This document shows positions 1 to 6,024 of a DNA stretch of 6,334 nt, in pieces. Numbering within the stretch: the stretch's first letter is position 1; every line of letters begins with the position of its first letter. The stretch is from contig JAUVDD010000101.1 of the NCBI GenBank assembly GCA_030595525.1, forward strand, positions 1 through 6,334, written 5' to 3'. Source of the stretch: Puniceicoccales bacterium. Its GTDB lineage: Bacteria; Verrucomicrobiota; Verrucomicrobiia; Opitutales; Oceanipulchritudinaceae. The notes under the pieces were generated by a model that ran no database searches, was not told where the DNA came from, and worked only from the letters and a program-made list of their open reading frames with translations. The position numbers and the translations under genes were made by a program.

Positions 1-792
1 GGTACCAAGGCCTTCGACTCTGCAGAAGCCTTGGCCGCTGAGTGTGAAGCGATTAGTATCGTTGTCCCCACCGACAAGCACGCAGACGTGGCCATCCCTA
101 TTCTTGAGCTGGGAGCACATGTTTTGATTGAAAAACCGATCTGCGCATCTCTGGAGGAAGCGCACAGGGTCCTGGATAAAGCAAAGGAGACGAACAGGTT
201 GGTGCAGGTTGGTCACATCGAGCATTTCAATCCAGTAATGAGTTACCTGGAAGAAAATGTGCAGAACCCGTTGTACATCACAGCAGACCGGCTGGCACCT
301 TTTAATATTCGAGGTACTGAAGTAGGTGTGGTTCTTGACCTGATGATTCATGACATCGGTATAATTCAACAATTGGTGAAGTCGCCGATTGAGAAAATTG
401 ATTCTGTTGGAGTGAATGTGTTGTCCGGTAAAGAGGATATTGCCAACGCCAGGATCCAATTCGCGAATGGTTGCGTAGCAAACATCAGTACCAGTCGAGT
501 CAGTACGAAGAAAGTTCGGGAGATCCGAGTATTTCAGACGGATGGTTATCTTTCGCTCAACTTCATGGAACAAAGTGGTCACATCGTTCGAAAGGATGGA
601 TTAAACCTGACAACGGAAGAAATCCCCATTGAAAAGGACGAGCCATTGAAGCTTGAACTGGCTGCCTTTGTGGACTGTGTGCGGGAAAAACTTTCCCCTA
701 AAGTTGGAGGAATTGAAGCAGCCACAGCTTTGGAAGTGGCGATGATGATTACTGAGCAAATCCGTGAACATTCGGCCTCGATAAGCAGGTAG
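1..792 (+). CDS. Gfo/Idh/MocA-family NAD(P)-dependent sugar dehydrogenase, 5' end missing
   Basis: The reading frame is open from the first base of the window to TAG at 790-792 and shows 263 residues. The N-terminal Rossmann strand with the GxGxxG dinucleotide loop (roughly the first 60 residues) lies outside, so the gene is cut by the window edge; the TTG at 31 is not a start. Visible family marks are VVPT at visible residues 21-24, the cofactor/catalytic EKP motif at 44-46 (LIEKPI), VGHIEHFNP near 70-78 and DLMIHD at 113-118, where Asp113 and His117 fit the family's acid/His active-site pair. The remainder is the C-terminal alpha/beta substrate domain. The family oxidises or reduces hydroxyl groups on sugars, often nucleotide sugars, in the cytoplasm. 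Its stop lies 6 bases before the lpxB start, so both are probably co-transcribed. Context suggests a nucleotide-sugar dehydrogenase for lipid A precursors (GnnA-like, UDP-GlcNAc 3-oxidation), but an O-antigen sugar dehydrogenase or an unrelated substrate is possible. Family assignment is firm; substrate is inference. Confidence 0.88.
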   Translation, partial: GTKAFDSAEALAAECEAISIVVPTDKHADVAIPILELGAHVLIEKPICASLEEAHRVLDKAKETNRLVQVGHIEHFNPVMSYLEENVQNPLYITADRLAPFNIRGTEVGVVLDLMIHDIGIIQQLVKSPIEKIDSVGVNVLSGKEDIANARIQFANGCVANISTSRVSTKKVREIRVFQTDGYLSLNFMEQSGHIVRKDGLNLTTEEIPIEKDEPLKLELAAFVDCVREKLSPKVGGIEAATALEVAMMITEQIREHSASISR

Positions 793-798
793 TGCATT

Positions 799-1968
799 AT
801 GGGATCGGAGATCATTAAACTGCCATCTCCACCTGATAACCGGGTTGATGTGCTGTTTATCGCTGGTGAGCATTCCGGTGATCAGCATGCTGCGTTGATT
901 GCCGGGGAGATTTTCGAAACGCATCCGGATTGGCGAATATCCGCTCTGGGTGGACCCGCACTTGGAAATTCAGGTGTGCAATTGTTACATGACCTGACCA
1001 AGGATTCGGTAGTTGGACTAGTTGAAGTGATTCGTCACTATGGCATGTTTAAACAGTTGTTTAACGGAATGCTGGATTGGGTGGAAACGTATCAACCGAA
1101 GGTGATTATCCTAGTCGATTATCCAGGGTTTAATCTCCGCTTTGCAGACGCATTGGCGAAGCGGGGCTTGAGCGTGAAGGGCGGTGGAAATGTAGTTGTT
1201 TATCAATACGTATCGCCACAGATCTGGGCATGGAAAGCCAAGCGACGGTTCAAGATGGCCAAGGTCCTGGATGAGCTTGGTGCGATTTTCCCTTTCGAAT
1301 TGGATTGCTATAAAGACACCGAGCTCCCTGTTCATTTTGTTGGTCATCCATTCGTCAGGGAGGGATACGAAAATCCGCTGAATTACGATCCAGATGGTCC
1401 CATCCTCTTTTTGCCAGGCAGTCGCAAACAGGCAGTGAGTAGAATTTTTCCGGTAATGCTGGAGACCTTTGCTGCATATCGGGATTCCGGAGGAAAGCGG
1501 AAATGTGTTTGTTTGTATCCGGAAGAGGGGATTCTTGAGGTTCTCGAACAAGCATTGCAATCAACTGAGCTAGATTCGTCGGTGATAGAATTGCGTCCAG
1601 TGAGTGAGGGTGCATCGGCGAGTGCCGTATTGACCAGCTCAGGAACAATGTCACTCAATTGTGCACTAGCAGCAATTCCGGGTGCAATCGTCTATCGGGC
1701 ACATCCCATGACAGCTTGGATTGGTCAAAGGCTGATCAGTATTGAGTGGCTGGGGATCGCCAATTTAATCCTGAAAAAGGAACTTTATCCTGAATTCCTT
1801 CAAAAGGATGCTAATCCGAGGATTTTATCTGATAAATTAAAGGATTTTCTTAAAGACCCTGATTTGAGGAAAGCACACCTCGAAGGAGCGAATGAGTTGT
1901 TTAGCCATCTACACGGAGCGGATTCTGAAACAGTCGGCAGGCGAATTGATCAACTGTTGGCAGAATAG
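799..1968 (+). CDS. lpxB: Lipid-A-disaccharide synthase LpxB
   Basis: 389 residues, the usual LpxB length (about 380-390). LpxB is a peripheral inner-membrane glycosyltransferase (family GT19) that joins UDP-2,3-diacylglucosamine and lipid X into the beta-1,6 tetra-acyl disaccharide-1-phosphate of lipid A. Motifs in order: IAGEHSGD (21-28, family AGExSGD), ISALGGP (47-53), VVGLVEVI (71-78), VDYPGFN (106-112; Asp107 aligns with a functionally important Asp), YVSPQIWAWK (137-146), FPFE (164-167), FVGHP (180-184), LPGSRKQ (205-211; Arg209 in the conserved arginine position), TSSGTMSL (279-286), and a C-terminal IANLIL/YPEFLQKDANP segment near 320-340 matching the family's PN...PELLQ region. Compared with E. 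coli, a few residues are inserted around the glycines at 128-130. The ATG at 799 is supported by a weak AGGT at 787-790 and by the motif starting about 20 residues in. It follows the dehydrogenase by 6 bases and converges with hemA. Confidence 0.96.
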   Translation: MGSEIIKLPSPPDNRVDVLFIAGEHSGDQHAALIAGEIFETHPDWRISALGGPALGNSGVQLLHDLTKDSVVGLVEVIRHYGMFKQLFNGMLDWVETYQPKVIILVDYPGFNLRFADALAKRGLSVKGGGNVVVYQYVSPQIWAWKAKRRFKMAKVLDELGAIFPFELDCYKDTELPVHFVGHPFVREGYENPLNYDPDGPILFLPGSRKQAVSRIFPVMLETFAAYRDSGGKRKCVCLYPEEGILEVLEQALQSTELDSSVIELRPVSEGASASAVLTSSGTMSLNCALAAIPGAIVYRAHPMTAWIGQRLISIEWLGIANLILKKELYPEFLQKDANPRILSDKLKDFLKDPDLRKAHLEGANELFSHLHGADSETVGRRIDQLLAE

Positions 1969-1974
1969 CAGGTC

Positions 1975-3009
1975 TCAGCTTTCGAGTTTCATGCTTTTCC
2001 ACGTATAGTGTGCCTTGCGATCCAATTCAATCAGGCAGGTATCCACTTCCTTTTGCCTGTTTTTCAGGTTTTCATTAGCTATGTCAGCCAAATCGTCCAA
2101 ATTGTACAGATAAAGATTCGATAGCTCGGAGGCACTTGCGTCAATGTCTCTTGGCAAGGCAAGGTCGATCAGGAAAAGAGGTTTTCTGGAACGCTTCCTC
2201 AACACATTTTGCAGGGTTGCCTTGTCGAGTATGCTCATCGGTGCGGAAGTGGCAAAAATCCCGATATCCACATAGGGAAGTGTATCTTGCCAGGAATTGA
2301 AGGGAATAACCAGACCATCAATTTCCCGTGACAGCTTTTGTGCCCGTTCATGAGTGCGGCTGGCAATGGACATGCAGGCAACTCCACGACTTCGAAATGC
2401 TTTGGCCACTTCCCGGCCGACTTCCCCTGACCCAATAACCAGAGTCCTGCTAACTGTCAGTTTGCCGAATATCCGGGTGGCCAATTCAACAGCAACGTTA
2501 CCAAGGCTTACCTGGCCAGTTCCGATTTTCGTTTCCGTGCGTGCCCACTTGGCTGCCTGAAATGACTTCTGGAAGAATTTGTGAAGAACCGGGCCAACCA
2601 TTTTCTGCTTAGTGGCCGTAGCATAGGAGCTCTTCATCTGTCCCAATATCTGGGTTTCGCCCACCAACTGTGAATCCAAGCCAGCTGCCACCCTGAAAGC
2701 ATGGTTGATGGCCTGCATGTTTTCATGAACGTAGGCATGTTCGAGAAATTCCTGTACAGGGAAATCCTCAATGGATCCCAGCATTCTGGAAACATGATCC
2801 ATTACTGAATCACCGTTGGCTACCGCATGAATTTCCATACGGTTACAGGTGTTCAGGATGGCTGCTTCAAGAATTTCCGGATGTTCCTTCAGTTTATTTT
2901 GTAGAAGCAGGGCACTTTCCGAAGACAATGCCAGACGCTCCCGGACTTCCAGGGGCGTCTTGTGATGGTTGCATCCAATCGTGATGAGACGGGGGGAATC
3001 AGACGACAT
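1975..3009 (-). CDS. hemA: Glutamyl-tRNA reductase HemA (GluTR), C-terminally short
   Basis: 344 residues from the ATG at 3009. It reduces glutamyl-tRNA(Glu) with NADPH to glutamate-1-semialdehyde, the committed step of C5-pathway heme synthesis, in the cytoplasm. N-terminal catalytic domain: ITIGCNHHKTPLEVRE (9-24) and NTCNRMEI (53-60) with the nucleophilic Cys55. AAGLDSQLVGETQILGQ (107-123) is the family signature. The NADPH-binding domain has VIGSGEVG (190-197), an SRT segment near 217 and IDLALPRDID (281-290). YNLDDL (302-307) opens the dimerisation helix, but only 37 residues follow, against roughly 100 in E. coli HemA (418 residues), so the dimerisation domain is much reduced. An ATG at 3099 would add 30 residues with no family counterpart and overlap the upstream gene by about 100 bases, so it is not preferred. 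The chosen ATG overlaps the upstream membrane-protein gene by 11 bases with no clear ribosome binding site, which fits coupled translation. Confidence 0.95.
   Translation of the reverse strand: MSSDSPRLITIGCNHHKTPLEVRERLALSSESALLLQNKLKEHPEILEAAILNTCNRMEIHAVANGDSVMDHVSRMLGSIEDFPVQEFLEHAYVHENMQAINHAFRVAAGLDSQLVGETQILGQMKSSYATATKQKMVGPVLHKFFQKSFQAAKWARTETKIGTGQVSLGNVAVELATRIFGKLTVSRTLVIGSGEVGREVAKAFRSRGVACMSIASRTHERAQKLSREIDGLVIPFNSWQDTLPYVDIGIFATSAPMSILDKATLQNVLRKRSRKPLFLIDLALPRDIDASASELSNLYLYNLDDLADIANENLKNRQKEVDTCLIELDRKAHYTWKSMKLES
2999..3009 (-). other. 11-base overlap of hemX end and hemA start
   Basis: The hemX stop TGA (3001-2999) lies downstream of the hemA ATG (3009-3007) in a different frame. 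No purine-rich ribosome binding site precedes the hemA ATG (the bases just upstream are CCTTTTCAAA), which suggests that hemA translation depends on ribosomes finishing hemX. This overlap also supports the 3009 start over the longer 3099 alternative. Confidence 0.7.
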
Positions 3010-3859
3010 TTTGAAAAGGCTGGGATTCAACGGTCGAGTCAGCGAGTGAGTTGTGTTCGCGACTGGCTTCGACTGGCCAAAGAATGGCCAAGGCGGCAAT
3101 CATGAGGAGTATGCAACTCCAGGCGAGCCGTGTTCCGAAAAGCTTATTCATAGCCCGGAGAATCAGGACTAACCAGTAGCCCACCCATAAGGCCAGAGTA
3201 AGAGTTAGTTTTGGTAAAGCGACATCATTTGTGTGTTCGATCCAGTACGTTGCCCCGATGGCCACTGAAACTGTATAGACGACACAGGCCATTATGAGCA
3301 GTCGCATCAAGACAGTATCCATATCAACCAGTGAAGGAAGAAACTTGAATACGCCGGAATTCCTTTTTGTTTTCAGGCTGTTGTTTTGTAACAAGTAAAG
3401 GACTGAGAGCACCGCCAATAGTCCGAAAATGCCGTAGCTAACCAGGGCGAGTGATGCATGAGCCTCAATTCGCGGATCTCCCCCGAGGAAAGAATGTGGA
3501 GAGACCTTGTTTCCTCCCGGGATGAGATAAGCCGAGAAACTAATGATGGCGGCAAGAGCTGCTGAGCCGGTTCCGAACAAGGATAAGCGAAATACCTGAC
3601 CGGTGAAAATATACAGAATGACAATAGACCAGCTGATAAATTGCAGGACTTCGAATGGATTCCGGATGGGGCAGCTTCCAGCATTCATTCCGAGCATCCA
3701 GAGACCGGCACTTTGAACGACCCAACCGACCAGGATGAGGACCAGGTTCACGGCATGCAAAGGTGGTCGCTTGTTGGACAAGCGCAGGAGGGTCAGAATC
3801 AAGGCCGCAACATAGGCCATGGTTCCGATCAGAAGGAGCCATTTGTCAGGTATTAACAT
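2999..3859 (-). CDS. hemX: HemX/CcsA-type cytochrome c assembly family membrane protein
   Basis: 286 residues, with about eight predicted membrane helices (near 7-27, 36-56, 72-90, 95-113, 137-157, 186-206, 217-235, 245-263) and a hydrophilic C-terminal tail. It resembles the CcsA/CcmC/HemX family: NPFEVLQFISW (67-77) matches the family's N-x-(Y/F)-E-x-L-x-F-x-x-W pattern, and EAHASLALVSYGIFG (132-146) matches its conserved His-plus-Tyr helix. His35, His122 and His134 are candidate heme ligands. The tryptophan-rich WWD heme motif of true cytochrome c synthases is degenerate: only TYWIEHTNDVALPK remains around 204-217. Placement between hemH and hemA, overlapping both, favours a HemX role; in Bacillus subtilis HemX is a membrane protein that affects HemA levels. 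A role in heme export or cytochrome c maturation (CcsA) remains possible. The ATG at 3859 overlaps the hemH stop (7 shared bases), and only a weak GGA lies upstream. Family is secure; exact function is inferred. Confidence 0.85.
   Translation of the reverse strand: MLIPDKWLLLIGTMAYVAALILTLLRLSNKRPPLHAVNLVLILVGWVVQSAGLWMLGMNAGSCPIRNPFEVLQFISWSIVILYIFTGQVFRLSLFGTGSAALAAIISFSAYLIPGGNKVSPHSFLGGDPRIEAHASLALVSYGIFGLLAVLSVLYLLQNNSLKTKRNSGVFKFLPSLVDMDTVLMRLLIMACVVYTVSVAIGATYWIEHTNDVALPKLTLTLALWVGYWLVLILRAMNKLFGTRLAWSCILLMIAALAILWPVEASREHNSLADSTVESQPFQNVV
3853..3859 (-). other. 7-base overlap of hemH end and hemX start
   Basis: The hemX ATG (3859-3857) sits just before the hemH TAA (3855-3853) in another frame, and the two codons are separated by one base. 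Upstream of the ATG only a GGA within GGATCC is found. The arrangement points to co-transcription and coupled translation of hemH and hemX. Confidence 0.7.
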
Positions 3860-4890
3860 ACTTGGGATCCATTATTGTTATGAGTTAGCCAGCTTTCTAC
3901 TTTATCAGATAAATACTGAATCCATCTGGGATCATTATTCAAGCATGGGATGGTGTCGTAATCTTCTCCACCCGCCCCGAGGAAGATTTCCTTACCCTCG
4001 ACGGCGATTTCCTCGAGGGTTTCGAGGCAATCCGTTACAAATGCCGGGCAGACGACTCGCACTTTCTTCAAGCCTTCCTTGCCAAGTCTTTCGAGTGTGA
4101 CGTCAGTGAACGGGGTCAGCCATGGATCCTTGAGGAGTCGGCTTTGAAAGGAGACAAAGTATTTATCCTCGGACAGTTCGAGTCGTGAAACCACTCCCTT
4201 CACCGTTTCCAAACACTGATGCCGATAGCAGGTGGCGCGGGCAGGATTCGGCCTGTCGCAGCAATCCTTTACACAAAGACAGTGGGCGTGAGATGGATCA
4301 GATAGATTGATATGCCTTTCCGGAATTCCATGGAAACTAAACAGCAATTTTTCTGTACCTTCGGGAAGATGATCCTGGATACTGGAAGCAAGGATGTCCA
4401 GATAAGCATCATCGTTATAAAATGGCTGGAGGAATTCAATATCCAGATCCGGCTTCCGCTTGTTTACTTCCTCCATTACTTTTACCACGACTGTCTCGTA
4501 ACTGGACATGGCGTATTGAGGATACAAGGGAATCACGAACAGCGATGTAATTCCATCGTTGAGAATCTTCTCCACAACATCGGAGATCGACGGATTCCCA
4601 TAGCGCATGGCCAGATAGACGGCTGGATCAACTGAACCGTCCAACGATGCGGCCTGCTCCTTGCTGGTTACAATGAGAGGTGAGCCTTGGTCTGTCCAAA
4701 CGGTGGCGTAGGCTTCCGCTGATTTTTTGGGACGAGTCTGAAGAATGACCAAAGGTACGATCACTTTCCGAACGAACGCTTTTTCAATCACACGCTCATC
4801 GGTCAGGAATTCGTCCAGATAGCGTTTCACATCCGCGACTGAAGTGGATTCCGGAGATCCCAGATTAACCAATAATACGGCTTTAGACAT
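3853..4890 (-). CDS. hemH: Ferrochelatase HemH with cysteine-rich insert
   Basis: 345 residues, typical length for bacterial ferrochelatases of the E. coli type. It inserts Fe2+ into protoporphyrin IX, the last step of protoheme synthesis. Motifs: LLVNLGSPES (6-15), VKRYLDEFLTD (21-31), DQGSPL (67-72), RYGNPSI (96-102), VIPLYPQYAMSSYET (119-133), LLFSFHGIPERH (182-193) with the conserved catalytic His187, SFQSRLLKDPWLTP (247-260), and CPAFVTDCLETLEEI (281-295) with the conserved active-site Glu290, then FLGAGG. Between His187 and the SFQSR motif lies a segment with Cys204, Cys206, Cys210, Cys211, Cys221 and Cys226 (HCLCVKDCCDRP, then TCYRHQC) that E. coli HemH lacks. It may bind a metal or an iron-sulfur cluster. 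The last residue is also Cys. The start at 4890 is 14 bases short of a small inverted repeat; no strong Shine-Dalgarno is seen. First gene of the overlapping hemH-hemX-hemA block. Confidence 0.96.
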   Translation of the reverse strand: MSKAVLLVNLGSPESTSVADVKRYLDEFLTDERVIEKAFVRKVIVPLVILQTRPKKSAEAYATVWTDQGSPLIVTSKEQAASLDGSVDPAVYLAMRYGNPSISDVVEKILNDGITSLFVIPLYPQYAMSSYETVVVKVMEEVNKRKPDLDIEFLQPFYNDDAYLDILASSIQDHLPEGTEKLLFSFHGIPERHINLSDPSHAHCLCVKDCCDRPNPARATCYRHQCLETVKGVVSRLELSEDKYFVSFQSRLLKDPWLTPFTDVTLERLGKEGLKKVRVVCPAFVTDCLETLEEIAVEGKEIFLGAGGEDYDTIPCLNNDPRWIQYLSDKVESWLTHNNNGSQVC

Positions 4891-4899
4891 GAGCCCAGA

Positions 4900-4914
4900 C
4901 TTTCCAAGGGAAAG
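4900..4914. repeat. Small inverted repeat upstream of hemH
   Basis: CTTTCC (4900-4905) and GGAAAG (4909-4914) are perfect 6-base arms around a 3-base AAG centre. They lie 10-24 bases before the hemH ATG in the 64-base gap after the flavoprotein gene. It could be an operator half-site pair or a small mRNA hairpin near the hemH ribosome entry site, or chance. There is no T-run after it on either strand, so it is not a typical terminator. Confidence 0.3.
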
Positions 4915-4954
4915 CGTCTCGTCAACCCATCAAACTACTGGAAATAGCAAAATA

Positions 4955-5944
4955 TCAAACCGGGCTGATGATAGCGGACGCCAACTCCATGCCACTCAAT
5001 CCTGAAGCTTCCAATCTGGGACCATTAAACCCGTCCCCGGCCATGCCGATCCTGAGGTTGTCGTCTATAAAGTACGGTTTGCGGAACGGATGTTTTTCAT
5101 TATAAATCCTGACAGGATCGCTATATCGCCAGCGATGGATGATGGCTTCAACCAGATCGGCCTTCAAGTACGGCTTGGCAGCAGTCATCACATTTTGGAT
5201 AAGGTCCTCGTCGCTGAGTTTCCATTTATCCGAGGAATATTTTGTAGAGCATTGCAGGGTAATACTACCAGGAACAGGCGAGATGCCTTTCATATAGTTA
5301 TCCCCGATCCATCTCAATACTTCATGATTGAGATCCATGGCACCAGGATTAGGAAGGCCGGATGGGCCATTCATCTGGGCCATAATTGTCAGACATGGCA
5401 GATACTGGATTTTTCTTAACTCTACTTCATCATCGTAATCCAGTTCGACTTTGGAGGCATCCAAAAGATCCAGGTTCTGTGGAACGGGAGCGGTCATGAT
5501 AAGCCAATCAGCTTCATAGGAGCGGTTAGCACTCTCACCATGGACTTCAGTGGTCACTTTCCATCGGTTCTTGGAGAACTTCACCTTAACAGCTTTTTCT
5601 AACAAGCGAACGTTAAGGGATTCACCAATTCTGTCGGATACTTTGGTCATGCCATTTGATCCAACATAACGCATGTTTTTAAGCGGACCGGGGTACCATG
5701 GTTTTACCTCACCCTTGGATAGCCAGAGTTCAACACGTTCCCTGAAGATCAGGTTACGGGTGGTCATGAATTGTGCGCCAGCATCGAAGACTGCATCGCC
5801 CAATTGTTTCACGGCCATTCTTCCTCCGTAGGTTTTGCATTTTTCTATGACAGTGACATCCATATCATATCGCATAAGGCGTTGGGCGGCTAATAGACCC
5901 GAAATGCCGGCTCCGATAATAATACATGATTCTGAATCTGTCAT
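4955..5944 (-). CDS. Renalase-like NAD(P)/FAD-dependent oxidoreductase
   Basis: 329 residues, close to renalase (about 340). The N-terminus carries an FAD-binding Rossmann fold: IIIGAGISGL (8-17) with GxGxxG at 11-16, Glu34 at the end of the second strand (VTVIEK) for the adenosine ribose, GGRMA at 40-44, and FDAGAQFMTTR (53-63), the last being characteristic of the renalase branch of the amine-oxidase-like flavoproteins. Further marks are HRWRYSDP (270-277) and the C-terminal FAD motif AGDGFNGPRLEASGLSG (302-318). There is no signal peptide, so it is likely cytoplasmic. Bacterial renalases studied so far oxidise wrongly reduced (2- or 6-dihydro) NAD(P) isomers. Whether this protein does so cannot be told from sequence. 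It precedes hemH on the same strand by 64 bases, so a heme-related oxidase role is conceivable. It lacks the length of HemY-type protoporphyrinogen oxidase (about 450-470). The ATG at 5944 is the only one fitting the FAD motif; no ribosome binding site is evident. Confidence 0.85.
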   Translation of the reverse strand: MTDSESCIIIGAGISGLLAAQRLMRYDMDVTVIEKCKTYGGRMAVKQLGDAVFDAGAQFMTTRNLIFRERVELWLSKGEVKPWYPGPLKNMRYVGSNGMTKVSDRIGESLNVRLLEKAVKVKFSKNRWKVTTEVHGESANRSYEADWLIMTAPVPQNLDLLDASKVELDYDDEVELRKIQYLPCLTIMAQMNGPSGLPNPGAMDLNHEVLRWIGDNYMKGISPVPGSITLQCSTKYSSDKWKLSDEDLIQNVMTAAKPYLKADLVEAIIHRWRYSDPVRIYNEKHPFRKPYFIDDNLRIGMAGDGFNGPRLEASGLSGMELASAIISPV

Positions 5945-5962
5945 AATTGCGTTGGTGATATC

Positions 5963-5978
5963 GTTTGTTGAGACAAAC
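5963..5978. repeat. Small inverted repeat upstream of the renalase-like gene
   Basis: GTTTGT (5963-5968) and ACAAAC (5973-5978) are perfect 6-base arms around TGAG, placed 19-34 bases before the flavoprotein ATG in the 80-base gap after the TrpF-like gene. The stem is AT-rich and not followed by a T-run, so a terminator is unlikely. It could be a regulator binding site. The sequence differs from the repeat before hemH, so no shared operator is indicated. Confidence 0.3.
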
Positions 5979-6024
5979 CTGAATCCTAACGAGAAAGAAA
6001 CTTTTGGCCAGACAATATATTCTA

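Noticed and set aside
31..33. TTG as start of the first gene
   Set aside because: The frame is open to the window edge and a protein starting there would lack the Rossmann dinucleotide loop that the family needs; the gene is cut by the window.
5..34. Inverted repeat CCAAGGC...GCCTTGG near the left edge
   Set aside because: It lies inside coding sequence of the dehydrogenase, has short arms and no supporting context; likely chance.
1111..1658. Antisense open frames inside lpxB
   Set aside because: Their translations show no family motifs, and the plus-strand frame carries the complete LpxB signature.
3010..3099. Longer HemA start at 3099 adding 30 residues
   Set aside because: The added N-terminus has no counterpart in the family, the family normally starts just before the ITIGCNHHKTP segment, and it would overlap hemX by about 100 bases; the ATG at 3009 fits better.
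4929..4958. Possible promoter for hemH on the minus strand (TTGATA, 18-base spacer, TTTGAT)
   Set aside because: Only a partial -10 match and a slightly long spacer in an AT-rich gap; such matches are expected by chance.
4955..5944. Calling the flavoprotein protoporphyrinogen oxidase (hemY/hemG) because it neighbours hemH
   Set aside because: It is much shorter than HemY, HemG is a flavodoxin-type protein, and its motifs are those of the renalase branch; context alone is not enough.
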